Below, piece after piece: positions 55,092 through 63,100 of a stretch of 64,000 bases of DNA. The translations under genes and the position numbers were made by a program. The stretch's first letter is position 1; every line of letters begins with the position of its first letter. Below the pieces are notes generated by a model that saw only the letters and a program-made list of their open reading frames with translations, made no database searches and was not told the DNA's origin. This DNA is from Pedobacter sp. Bi126. GTDB taxonomy: Bacteria; Bacteroidota; Bacteroidia; Sphingobacteriales; Sphingobacteriaceae. Where the stretch lies: positions 1 through 64,000 of the forward strand of contig NZ_CAKKMS010000004.1 of NCBI RefSeq assembly GCF_918698245.1. Direction: 5' to 3'.

Positions 55092-56297
55092 ATGAATGAA
55101 AATCAGTCTAATAGAAGGGGTTTTTTAAAGGCCGGACTAACTTTAGGTGCTACTACTTTGGTAGCTCCAGCAATGGCGATTGCAGATGTACCCGCTGAGG
55201 AAGAGGGTTTTAAAATTGCAGTAGGCCCTTATCTCCAAACCAATTTTAATAACTCGATGACCATTCTTTGGTTAACCAATAAAAATGCTGCTGGCTGGGT
55301 AGAATTTGGAGAACAGGCAGATCAGCTTGGCCAAAAAGTATATGGAAAGGCCGAATTGGGTTTAATGCAGGCTAATAGCAAGTTAAATGCCGTAACGCTC
55401 AAAAATTTAAAACCAGGAACAAAATATTATTACAAAATTGTTTCGAAAGAAATTAAAGATTTCCAGCCTTACAAATTAACCTACGGCGTAACGGTAAGCA
55501 GTGCTGTTGAAGAATTTGTGAATGCAGACCGAGCGAAAGATGAGGTTTCGTTCTTAATGATGAATGATACGCACGATCGCCCGGAATCAATCCCTCAATT
55601 GTTAGCGCTTGTTCCCGATAAGAAGCAGGACTTTATTTTCTTTAATGGAGATATATTCGATTATCAAACCGATGAGAAACAGATTATCGAACATATGCTG
55701 CAACCCTGTGTAGATAATTTTGCAAAGCATACACCTTTTATCTACGTAAGGGGCAATCACGAAACACGTGGTAAATTTGCACGTGAATTTCCGCAGTATT
55801 ATATGCATGTTGGCCATGCAGCTTTTACCTTAGGGCCTGTTCGCTTTGTAATTTTAGACACTGGTGAAGATAAAGAAGACGCACATCCAGTATATGCCGG
55901 TATTGTAGATTTTGATGATTATAGAGCTCAACAGGCTGAATGGCTGAAAACAGAAATAAATTCAAAGGAATTTAAAAGAGCACCATTTAGAGTAGTATTG
56001 ATGCATATTCCACCACGCTTTTCGGGCGATGCACATGGACCAAAACATTGCACTAAACTATTTGAGCCATTGTTGAATCAGGGTAAAGTAGACTTGGTTT
56101 TAAGTGGTCATACCCATAAGTACATGGTGCATCAGCCTGATAAAGCATTAAACCATTACCCTTTAATAATCGCTGGTGGGCCAAGGACAGGAACAAGAAC
56201 AATTACCAAAATAAAAGCAGATAGAAATAAACTTGTGGCGAGTATGATCGATGATTCGGGTAAGGAAGTAGGCGCTTATACTGCACTTAGAAAGTAG
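55092..56297 (+). CDS. Tat-exported metallophosphoesterase (purple-acid-phosphatase-like)
   Basis: A 401-aa protein with a twin-arginine signal (NRRGFLKAG at residues 7-15, followed by LTLGATTLVAPAMA). A fibronectin-like N-terminal domain (about 38-140) contains WVEFGEQ and KLKPGTKYYYK-like strands. The calcineurin-like phosphoesterase domain follows, with its metal motifs in order: NDTHDRP, NGDIFD, RGNHETRG, MHIPPRF and SGHTHKYM. It should act on phosphate esters outside the cytoplasm after folding inside with its metals. It is the only plus-strand gene within the accessory block and is divergent from nagA. Confidence 0.9.
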   Translation: MNENQSNRRGFLKAGLTLGATTLVAPAMAIADVPAEEEGFKIAVGPYLQTNFNNSMTILWLTNKNAAGWVEFGEQADQLGQKVYGKAELGLMQANSKLNAVTLKNLKPGTKYYYKIVSKEIKDFQPYKLTYGVTVSSAVEEFVNADRAKDEVSFLMMNDTHDRPESIPQLLALVPDKKQDFIFFNGDIFDYQTDEKQIIEHMLQPCVDNFAKHTPFIYVRGNHETRGKFAREFPQYYMHVGHAAFTLGPVRFVILDTGEDKEDAHPVYAGIVDFDDYRAQQAEWLKTEINSKEFKRAPFRVVLMHIPPRFSGDAHGPKHCTKLFEPLLNQGKVDLVLSGHTHKYMVHQPDKALNHYPLIIAGGPRTGTRTITKIKADRNKLVASMIDDSGKEVGAYTALRK

Positions 56298-56311
56298 GGT
56301 GGATAACTGGT

Positions 56312-56418
56312 CGTCATTTCGAGCGGAGTGTAACGTAGTCGAGAACCACGAATGCCCCGCGAAGCTAAATCTAGCTTGATAGATCTCTCCATTTCACTGC
56401 GTTTCAGTCGAGATGACG
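56312..56418. repeat. MITE-like element with inverted ends, 107 bp
   Basis: The ends CGTCATTTCGA and TCGAGATGACG are inverted repeats with one mismatch. The inside holds CGTAGTCGAGAA and GATCTCTCCATTTCACTGCG, which also have partial mirror images. It has no coding capacity. The right end recurs at 43897-43933. It sits in the convergent gap between the phosphoesterase gene and tsf. Confidence 0.65.
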
Positions 56419-56441
56419 GAAATTATTGGAATATAAGGCAT

Positions 56442-56473
56442 AAAAAAAGTCCTGATGAAAATCAGGACTTTTT
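56442..56473. terminator. Bidirectional terminator between phosphoesterase gene and tsf
   Basis: AAGTCCTGAT and ATCAGGACTT form a perfect stem with loop GAAA, flanked by A-run and T-run. It can serve both convergent genes. The core matches the terminator at 38009-38039. Confidence 0.88.
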
Positions 56474-56491
56474 AATATGATTCATAAGTGC

Positions 56492-57337
56492 TTATGCACC
56501 TAATTGTACACGTTTGAAAGCCGTTACCGTTAAACCTTTAGAAGTGTTATCTAAATATTTACGCACATCGATAGAACTATCTTTAACAAACTCCTGGTTT
56601 AATAAAGTGCTGTCTTTGTAAAATTTATTCAATTTACCAGCAGCAATTTTCTCAACCATTTCTTCTGGTTTGCCTTCTTGACGGATAACGTCTTTAGCAA
56701 TCTCGATTTCACGTTCGATAGTAGCAGGATCAACACCGTCTTTATCAACAGCAACTGGGTTCATTGCAGCAATTTGCATCGCAACATCTTTACCAGCTTC
56801 GGTAATATCTGCACCATTAGCGCCTTCAAATACTACTAAAACACCCATTTTACCATTAGAGTGGATATAAGAAACGATTTTCTCGCCAGATATATTTGCA
56901 TACTCTTGAATAACGATTTTCTCTCCGATTTTACCGGTTAGTTCAGTTATGGTTTCGGCAACTGTACGTCCATCTTCCAAAGTAATCGCTGATAATTCTT
57001 CAGTAGTAGCAGGATTGTTGGCAACTGCAGCAGCTAAAACGGCCTGAGCCAGGTTACGGAAATCTTCAACTTTAGAAACCGGCTCAGTTTCACAAGCTAA
57101 AGCAACTAATTTACCATTTGTGCCATCCGCTGAAACATTGATAGATACCAGGCCTTCAGAAGTAGCATTACCAGAACGAGCGGCAGATACTTTTTGACCT
57201 TTTTTACGCAATAAATCAACAGCAGCTTCGAAATCGCCATTAGCTTCTAATAATGCTTTTTTGCAATCCATCATACCAGCACCAGTTTGTTGGCGTAGTT
57301 TATTTACATCAGCGGCAGTAATTTGTACTGTAGACAT
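56492..57337 (-). CDS. tsf: Elongation factor Ts
   Basis: EF-Ts is the nucleotide exchange factor for EF-Tu. The N-terminal UBA domain with VNKLRQQTGAGMMDCKKAL is diagnostic, and VALACETEPVSKVEDF follows. Length (281 aa) is normal. It lies 129 bp after rpsB on the same strand. The gene is the last of the ribosomal run; a strong terminator follows, and pyrH is 8.8 kb away. Confidence 0.97.
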   Translation of the reverse strand: MSTVQITAADVNKLRQQTGAGMMDCKKALLEANGDFEAAVDLLRKKGQKVSAARSGNATSEGLVSINVSADGTNGKLVALACETEPVSKVEDFRNLAQAVLAAAVANNPATTEELSAITLEDGRTVAETITELTGKIGEKIVIQEYANISGEKIVSYIHSNGKMGVLVVFEGANGADITEAGKDVAMQIAAMNPVAVDKDGVDPATIEREIEIAKDVIRQEGKPEEMVEKIAAGKLNKFYKDSTLLNQEFVKDSSIDVRKYLDNTSKGLTVTAFKRVQLGA

Positions 57338-57466
57338 TTTATTTCCTTTTTTAAATTTTACAATCTTGTTATAACAATTACAGGTTACAAGTTACAAGTG
57401 CCAAGTTAAACTCATGTTAAGCCAACTTAAAACCTGAAACCAGTAACCTGCAATTAAAAAATATTA

Positions 57467-58327
57467 CTATTCTTCTGTTTTAGTTTCTTCTGATGAAGGA
57501 GCTTCAACTTCTGCTTCAGCAGTTACCTTTTTAGTAGTTGGTCTTTTTTCACCAGCTGCTCTAGGCTCTTTTGATTCAGGTGCATCAGCTGCAACTTTCG
57601 CTGCTACTGCTTCTTTTTCAGCTTCATCATCTTTTTCGCGTTTACGCTCATCTAAACCTTCTTCAATAGCTTTGATAATTACATCAGTAATTAAAGAGAT
57701 TGATTTGGTAGCATCATCATTCGCCGGGATAGGGAAATCGATGTTAGAAGGATCAGAGTTAGTATCAACCATCGCAAAAGTAGGGATGTTTAATTTTAAC
57801 GCTTCAGTAACTGCAATGTGTTCTTTCTTAACATCAATTAAGAATAAAGCTGCAGGTAAACGGTTTAAATCAGCAATACCACCTAAAAGTGATTCTAATT
57901 TAATACGCTCACGTTGAATCATTAAACGCTCTTTTTTAGATAAGATCGAATAAGTACCGTCTTTAGTCATTTTATCGATGTTAGACATCTTTTTGATTGA
58001 CTTGCGAACAGTAGCAAAGTTAGTTAACATACCACCTAACCAACGTTCGGTTACGAAAGGCATGTTTACTTTTTTAGCTTGTTCAGCTACGATTCCTTTT
58101 GCTTGTTTTTTTGTTGAAACAAATAATACTTTACGTCCTGATTTTACGATTTGTTTAATCGCAGCCGCAGCTTCTTCAGTTTTAGTTAAAGTTTTATTTA
58201 AATCTATAATGTGAATTCCATTACGCTCCATGAAAATGTAAGGAGCCATTTTTGGATTCCATTTACGGGTAAGGTGACCAAAGTGTACACCTGCATCCAA
58301 TAAGTCTTGATAAGTTGTTCTTGCCAT
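57467..58327 (-). CDS. rpsB: 30S ribosomal protein S2
   Basis: Ribosomal protein S2 (286 aa). LLDAGVHFGHLTRKWNPKM, GRKVLFVSTKKQAKG, ERWLGGMLTNFATVRKSIKK and the VDTNSDPSNIDFPIPANDDA region are diagnostic. The C-terminal 45 residues are an acidic and Ala/Lys-rich extension seen in many Bacteroidota. It starts 18 bp downstream of rpsI. Confidence 0.97.
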   Translation of the reverse strand: MARTTYQDLLDAGVHFGHLTRKWNPKMAPYIFMERNGIHIIDLNKTLTKTEEAAAAIKQIVKSGRKVLFVSTKKQAKGIVAEQAKKVNMPFVTERWLGGMLTNFATVRKSIKKMSNIDKMTKDGTYSILSKKERLMIQRERIKLESLLGGIADLNRLPAALFLIDVKKEHIAVTEALKLNIPTFAMVDTNSDPSNIDFPIPANDDATKSISLITDVIIKAIEEGLDERKREKDDEAEKEAVAAKVAADAPESKEPRAAGEKRPTTKKVTAEAEVEAPSSEETKTEE

Positions 58328-58345
58328 TGTCTTTGCCTCCTGTGA

Positions 58346-58732
58346 TTAACGTTTACTGAATTGGAATTTCTTACGAGCTTTAGCACGTCCTGGTTTCTTA
58401 CGCTCAACCATACGCATATCACGCGTCATTAGTCCTTTAGCACGTAATGCAGGTTTTTTCTCCGCATCTAGTTCAACAATCGCTTTAGCAATAGCTAAAC
58501 GAACAGCTTCTGCTTGTCCTTTTACTCCACCACCCTGTACATTTACAGTGATATCATAACGACCTACAAGCTCAGAAACTTCTAAACTTTGGTTTACGAT
58601 ATATTGCAAGGGTAAAGTTGGGAAATATACTTTGTGATCTTTACCGTTAACGGTAATTGCGCCAGCACCATCTTTTAAGTAGATACGTGCAACAGCTGTT
58701 TTTCTTCTTCCTGAAGTGTTAGTAACTGACAT
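58346..58732 (-). CDS. rpsI: 30S ribosomal protein S9
   Basis: Ribosomal protein S9 (128 aa). The start TNTSGRRKTAVARIYLKDG and the C-terminal KKPGRAKARKKFQFSKR tail, which reaches the P-site tRNA, are diagnostic. It lies 3 bp downstream of rplM, as in most bacteria. Confidence 0.98.
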   Translation of the reverse strand: MSVTNTSGRRKTAVARIYLKDGAGAITVNGKDHKVYFPTLPLQYIVNQSLEVSELVGRYDITVNVQGGGVKGQAEAVRLAIAKAIVELDAEKKPALRAKGLMTRDMRMVERKKPGRAKARKKFQFSKR

Positions 58733-58735
58733 TTC

Positions 58736-59179
58736 TTAAAGTTTAATGGTTTTTGGAGATTGAGCCGCATGAGGGTGAGTTTCACCTGCATACACAAAAA
58801 GATTGGTGTATAATTTTTTACCCAATTTAGTTTTCGGTAGCATACCGCGTACCGCTTTCTCGATTACACGTTGAGGGTGTTTCGCCATTAACTCCTTAGG
58901 AGAAATAAAACGTTGACCACCTGGATAACCAGTATAAGAAACATATTGCTTTTCGCTGAATTTGTTTCCTGTCAATTTAACCTTGTCTGCATTAATAACG
59001 ATAACGTTATCTCCGCAATCTACGTGTGGGGTGTACTCAGGCTTGTTTTTACCACGGATGATCATAGCGATCTTCGATGACAAGCGCCCCAAAATCTCGC
59101 CTTGCGCATCAACAACAATCCACTGTTTGTTAACAGTTTTCGCATTGGCCGAGACAGTTTTGTAACTTAACGTATTCAC
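58736..59179 (-). CDS. rplM: 50S ribosomal protein L13
   Basis: Ribosomal protein L13 (147 aa). VVDAQGEILGRLSSKIA, LRGKNKPEYTPH-like RGKNKPEYTPHVDCGD, TGYPGGQR and VRGMLPKTKLGKKLY are diagnostic. It is the first gene of the rplM-rpsI-rpsB-tsf run and has a good promoter 54 bp upstream. Confidence 0.98.
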   Translation of the reverse strand: MNTLSYKTVSANAKTVNKQWIVVDAQGEILGRLSSKIAMIIRGKNKPEYTPHVDCGDNVIVINADKVKLTGNKFSEKQYVSYTGYPGGQRFISPKELMAKHPQRVIEKAVRGMLPKTKLGKKLYTNLFVYAGETHPHAAQSPKTIKL

Positions 59180-59233
59180 TTGCTTGTATTTAATTTATTA
59201 AACAATTTATTATTCCCATTAAATTTGGGACTG

Positions 59234-59264
59234 CAAAGATAGATAGAATACTTTTATTATCAAA
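59234..59264 (-). promoter_or_regulatory. Promoter of the rplM-rpsI-rpsB-tsf operon
   Basis: On the minus strand, TTTG (59261-59264) is followed after 19 bases by TATCTTTG (59234-59241), a full match to the Bacteroidota consensus. The leader is about 50 nt. Confidence 0.75.
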
Positions 59265-59304
59265 TAGTTGATTGAAAAAAAGTTTTGGATTTTTACCTTT
59301 CGAT

Positions 59305-59491
59305 CGTCATGCTGAATTTATTTCAGCATCTAATAAGCTGTATCTTTTTTGAGGTTGTGAAAAGCAAAACCAGAAATTCTTTTGATTGGCTCCAGTCTGG
59401 CTTTACGCTAAATCTTTTAAAAACTTCTGTAGTGCTGATGATATGGTGTTAGTCTTCATCGGTTGCAGATTCTTCGTGCCTCAGAATGACA
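59305..59491. repeat. Decayed intergenic repeat element
   Basis: The left end CGTCATGCTGAATTTATTTC contains an inner inverted repeat GCTGAA/TTCAGC. The right end GATTCTTCGTGCCTCAGAATGAC is its approximate mirror. No gene is visible across the whole 430-bp gap (59180-59609); the rest of it holds only the rplM promoter and A+T-rich sequence. Confidence 0.5.
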
Positions 59492-59609
59492 TAGTGAACG
59501 GAGCCAATGCAAATTTAAAAGGATATCGCTACAATCCTGTTTAAAAAACCGGGCTGGTACAATTATTAAAGGTTAGGAGTAAAGTGCATAAATATTTAAT
59601 GCTATAATA

Positions 59610-60173
59610 TCACAAATCATCGGGCATATAACCAATCCTTTTCCTTGGCCCAATTTTCTTATCGATGAGTCTATCCAGGTAGGTGAAAACCAACTCGATA
59701 TTTTTATCATGATTATTCAGCGTTTTTTTAATTTCTTCGATTTCAAGTTTGAGCTCGCCATTATCAATAATAAATTGACGGATGCGGGAGAAAATCCTTA
59801 CAATTTGAATATTCACTTGAATCGCTTGCTTACTATTTAATACACTCGAAAGCATCAGTATGCCATGTTCGGTAAAAACAAACGGGAGTTTTCTTCTTCC
59901 TCCCCAACTTGAAGTCGCAAATTGCGACTTCAAGTTTAACCATTCCTCATCATTAAGTTGAAACATGAAATCTTCGGGAAATCTATCTGGATTTCTGCCA
60001 ACTTGCTCATTGAGGCGTTTAGTCTCTACACCATATAGCTCCGCTAGGTCGCTATCGAGCATCACTTTAAGACCTCTTAGCTCGTAAATTTTATTAACTA
60101 CAATATTGTCAGGGATGATAGGAAGCACTTGTTTAGCTGTCATATCATTTTTGGATTTGAATTGAAGATACAA
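59610..60173 (-). CDS. ORF6N-domain DNA-binding protein
   Basis: A 187-aa protein whose N-terminal part (about 18-105) matches the ORF6N/KilA-N-associated domain: IYELRGLKVMLDSDLAELYG, LNEQVGRNPDRFPEDFMFQL and FTEHGILMLSSVLNS. A helical coiled-coil-like tail follows. Such proteins are common in phages and in Bacteroidota islands, and probably bind DNA. No phage genes are adjacent. The internal start MTAKQVLPI (60143) is also possible. Confidence 0.85.
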   Translation of the reverse strand: MYLQFKSKNDMTAKQVLPIIPDNIVVNKIYELRGLKVMLDSDLAELYGVETKRLNEQVGRNPDRFPEDFMFQLNDEEWLNLKSQFATSSWGGRRKLPFVFTEHGILMLSSVLNSKQAIQVNIQIVRIFSRIRQFIIDNGELKLEIEEIKKTLNNHDKNIELVFTYLDRLIDKKIGPRKRIGYMPDDL

Positions 60174-60185
60174 AAAATAGATTCT

Positions 60186-61151
60186 TTAAACCAAAATTGA
60201 ATCTATAATCTTTTTGATCATTTCTTCCCGCTCTCTATAATTACCACTGATTTGAATGTAGTCTATTCCACGTTTTTCTAGCTCTGCCTTAAAAAGCTTA
60301 AACATCTCCAGCCGCCTGTTTCCAAAATCGCGGAGGTGGTCGGCTACCCATTCTACATCAATATCTAGCAGAAAATATAAATCGTATTTGATTTCATTTT
60401 CAAGATCGTTTAGGATATCCGGAATCTCATTTAAATAATATCGCGAGTATATCTTTGTAGTAATTAAATCGGTATCGCAAAAAACAATCTTATTGGCGCT
60501 GTTGGTTTTTTCTTTTACCCTTTCAGTTTGTGCTGTCCCAATTTTGATAATGTCATCGACAGTAATATCGTTCGAGGTAATTAATTCGCGCGCAACTTCC
60601 GGAACGAAGGTAGTTTGATAATGTATAGCCATTTTTTCGGCCATTGTCGATTTTCCTGTGCTTTCTGGTCCGTAGAAACAAATCTTCTTTACAAAATATG
60701 GTCGGACTTCTTTTGGAATAAATTCCCAATATTGAAACGGATGGTTTCTGATTAGGGTTGCTGAAACGGGGATGGATTTTCTTAGCTCGTCAAATAAGAT
60801 GTGTTCCGCTTGTAAATTGAAGGCAAATGGTTCTCCATAAAACTCGGAGCTAAAAAGAATATCAATTTTTGGATATACCTCCCGCATCCTGATTGCCCAA
60901 ATATTTGTCCTTTCATTTACAGACAGGGTTTCATCATCAAAATTATCAGCAATAATGGCTGGTTTGATGCCTGGTTGATCCTTAAAAATCTCTTTGATCC
61001 ATTCAAAACGTAAAACCGGATCAATCTTGTCCTCAGGAGTAAAGCTCATTGATACAATCAGCTCATCACATTGGGAAGCAGCGAAGTTAATCAATGCAAT
61101 ATGCCCATTATGAATCGGCATAAATTTGCCAATCACTAAGCCTCTTTTCAT
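60186..61151 (-). CDS. nadR: NadR-like bifunctional NMN adenylyltransferase / ribosylnicotinamide kinase
   Basis: This 321-aa enzyme phosphorylates nicotinamide riboside to NMN and adenylylates NMN to NAD. The N-terminal nucleotidyltransferase has GKFMPIHNGH (8-17) and the second motif VSATLIR (about 129-135). The C-terminal kinase has a P-loop GPESTGKST (161-169) and FCDTDL. It lacks the N-terminal HTH of enterobacterial NadR, so it should not be a repressor. It overlaps pnuC by 4 bp, which ties it to ribosylnicotinamide uptake. Confidence 0.93.
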   Translation of the reverse strand: MKRGLVIGKFMPIHNGHIALINFAASQCDELIVSMSFTPEDKIDPVLRFEWIKEIFKDQPGIKPAIIADNFDDETLSVNERTNIWAIRMREVYPKIDILFSSEFYGEPFAFNLQAEHILFDELRKSIPVSATLIRNHPFQYWEFIPKEVRPYFVKKICFYGPESTGKSTMAEKMAIHYQTTFVPEVARELITSNDITVDDIIKIGTAQTERVKEKTNSANKIVFCDTDLITTKIYSRYYLNEIPDILNDLENEIKYDLYFLLDIDVEWVADHLRDFGNRRLEMFKLFKAELEKRGIDYIQISGNYREREEMIKKIIDSILV

Positions 61152-61810
61152 GCCGTTTTAGTATAGCTTCTATATTCTTTTATCCAATGCCACAATGCAA
61201 AAGCTGCAATGATGGTGAAGATGACATATTCTACCCCCATAAACTTGATGCCTTTTAAAAAGTACAGGTAAGTAGCCACTACATCGATGATCAACCAGAT
61301 AATCCAACATTCTACTCTTTTCTGGATCATTAGAAAAGTGGTAATTACACTCATTACAAAAATAAATGAATCGACAAAAGGATAAGCACTTGGCAGGTTG
61401 AAGAGTAGTGGAAGCCAATTGTGGAGCTGACTGGCCAGAGTACCCATCAGCAATGTGCCAACAATACCTATCGCCAGTAAGATTAAAAACTGCCTTACAG
61501 GCATAAAACTAATTTTAAGCTCTTTGTTTTTGTCTTCTTCTTCCGGTTTTGGATTTGTCCATCGCCACCAGCCCATAATGTTGGTTATAAAAAAGAAAGC
61601 CATCAAAAACATGTCGGGGTAGAGCTGGTTTTGGTAATATAAAAAGGCTGATAAAAATACATTAACAATGCCAGCGGGCCAGCTCCAAATGCTAGCTTTT
61701 GCTGAAAGAATAACTGAAATAATCCCCGTAATTACCGCGAAGAATTCCAGGTAGCTCATTTTATATTCAAGAACCGTGAAAAATATACTTTTGGCATCGA
61801 AAAAATCCAT
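61148..61810 (-). CDS. pnuC: Nicotinamide riboside transporter PnuC
   Basis: A 220-aa inner membrane protein with about seven helices. The family motif NIMGWWRWTNP (about 87-97) and the preceding WPAGIVNVFLSAFLYYQ are clear. It takes up ribosylnicotinamide, which the adjacent kinase traps. The start at 61810 (MDFFDAKSIFF) is plausible for Bacteroidota; MSYLEFFAV (61759) is an alternative. Confidence 0.92.
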   Translation of the reverse strand: MDFFDAKSIFFTVLEYKMSYLEFFAVITGIISVILSAKASIWSWPAGIVNVFLSAFLYYQNQLYPDMFLMAFFFITNIMGWWRWTNPKPEEEDKNKELKISFMPVRQFLILLAIGIVGTLLMGTLASQLHNWLPLLFNLPSAYPFVDSFIFVMSVITTFLMIQKRVECWIIWLIIDVVATYLYFLKGIKFMGVEYVIFTIIAAFALWHWIKEYRSYTKTA

Positions 61811-61957
61811 CTTTTCTTTTTTGAAGATCTACAAAATGCTAATGTAAATAATTTATTTGCGGCTCTTGGTTTTCTGTTGGCAAACAATCCAAAAATATAG
61901 CTGTTATAAGAATATCCATAGGCTGATCGCCGTATTTATTAACCACAAATTTCGTTT

Positions 61958-63025
61958 ATGCAGTATATCGACCAGATTTTCGGTTATCCAATTCCTTTGT
62001 TTTTTAAGAACCTCATTATTGGATTAATAGCGGTATCTCTTGGTATTTTAATCAAGTTCATCATTCACAAAACTTTCATCCTGCTTTCGCGTTGGTGGGA
62101 TTTTATCATTATAAAATCGACAGTAAAGCATTTGAGGAGACCTGTAGCTATTTTTATTCCCTTATTGTTCCTTAACTTCTCATTAACGCTGATGGAGATG
62201 GTGCCAACATATCGTCTTCCAATAACCAAGATATTAGAAATTGCCCTGACGATTACTTTTGCGCTTATTTTGGTGAGGACAATTAACGTTTTGGAAGATT
62301 ATTTCTACCTGAAATATGATCTAAACAAAGAAAACAACCTAAAAGAGCGAAAAATCAGAACACAGTTACAGTTTGTTCGAAAGTTTATTATTTCGCTTAT
62401 TATTTTAATTACTGCTGCTATTATTTTATTGAGCTTTGAAAGTATGCGCAAAATCGGAGCAGGGCTGCTTACCGGGGTGGGCATCGGCGGAATTATTATA
62501 GGCTTTGCAGCACAGAAGTCGCTCGGAAATTTATTGGCCGGTTTTCAGATTGCCTTTACCCAACCGATCAGGATTGATGATGTTTTGATTGTGGAAGGCG
62601 AATGGGGTAAGGTAGAGGAGATTACTTTAACCTATGTGGTGGTTAATATCTGGGATCAACGGCGGTTAATCTTACCGATTACTTATTTCATCGAAAAGCC
62701 TTTTCAAAACTGGACCCGTGTTTCTGCCGATCTGCTCGGAACGGTTTTCTTATATCTGGATTATACGATCCCTATTGAACCGATGCGGCAAGAATTATCC
62801 AGATTATTGGATGCTAATCCGCTTTGGGACAAGCGCGTAAATGTGGTACAGGTTACCGATAGTACAAAAGACGGTGCCATCGAAGTCCGATTTCTGATGA
62901 GTGCTTCTAATTCTTCAAGGGCTTTCGATTTACGCTGCCATGTAAGGGAAGCTATGATTTCGTTTATTCAAAGAAATTATCCTGAAAGCTTACCGAAGCA
63001 AAGATTAGAGTTTAAGAAACAGTAA
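61958..63025 (+). CDS. Small-conductance mechanosensitive channel, MscS family
   Basis: A 355-aa channel with about four N-terminal membrane helices (about 17-34, 64-80, 92-108 and 137-157). The MscS pore and beta domain follow: GAGLLTGVGIGGIIIGFAAQ then SLGNLLAGFQIAFTQPIRIDD. It releases solutes on hypo-osmotic shock. It diverges from pnuC, with 147 bp between the starts. Confidence 0.92.
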   Translation: MQYIDQIFGYPIPLFFKNLIIGLIAVSLGILIKFIIHKTFILLSRWWDFIIIKSTVKHLRRPVAIFIPLLFLNFSLTLMEMVPTYRLPITKILEIALTITFALILVRTINVLEDYFYLKYDLNKENNLKERKIRTQLQFVRKFIISLIILITAAIILLSFESMRKIGAGLLTGVGIGGIIIGFAAQKSLGNLLAGFQIAFTQPIRIDDVLIVEGEWGKVEEITLTYVVVNIWDQRRLILPITYFIEKPFQNWTRVSADLLGTVFLYLDYTIPIEPMRQELSRLLDANPLWDKRVNVVQVTDSTKDGAIEVRFLMSASNSSRAFDLRCHVREAMISFIQRNYPESLPKQRLEFKKQ

Positions 63026-63034
63026 TTTATACAT

Positions 63035-63086
63035 GTCAGTCTGAATCTGTCGAAGATTCCTTAAATACTTCGACAGGCTCAGTACG
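63035..63086. repeat. Intergenic hairpin repeat in a convergent gap
   Basis: CTGTCGAAG (63047-63055) and CTTCGACAG (63068-63076) form a perfect 9-bp stem. The outer flanks TGTCAGTCTGA and TCAGTACGACA pair imperfectly. It lies between the convergent mscS-family gene and tex and may act as a bidirectional terminator. Confidence 0.6.
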
Positions 63087-63100
63087 ACAATCGATGGAAA

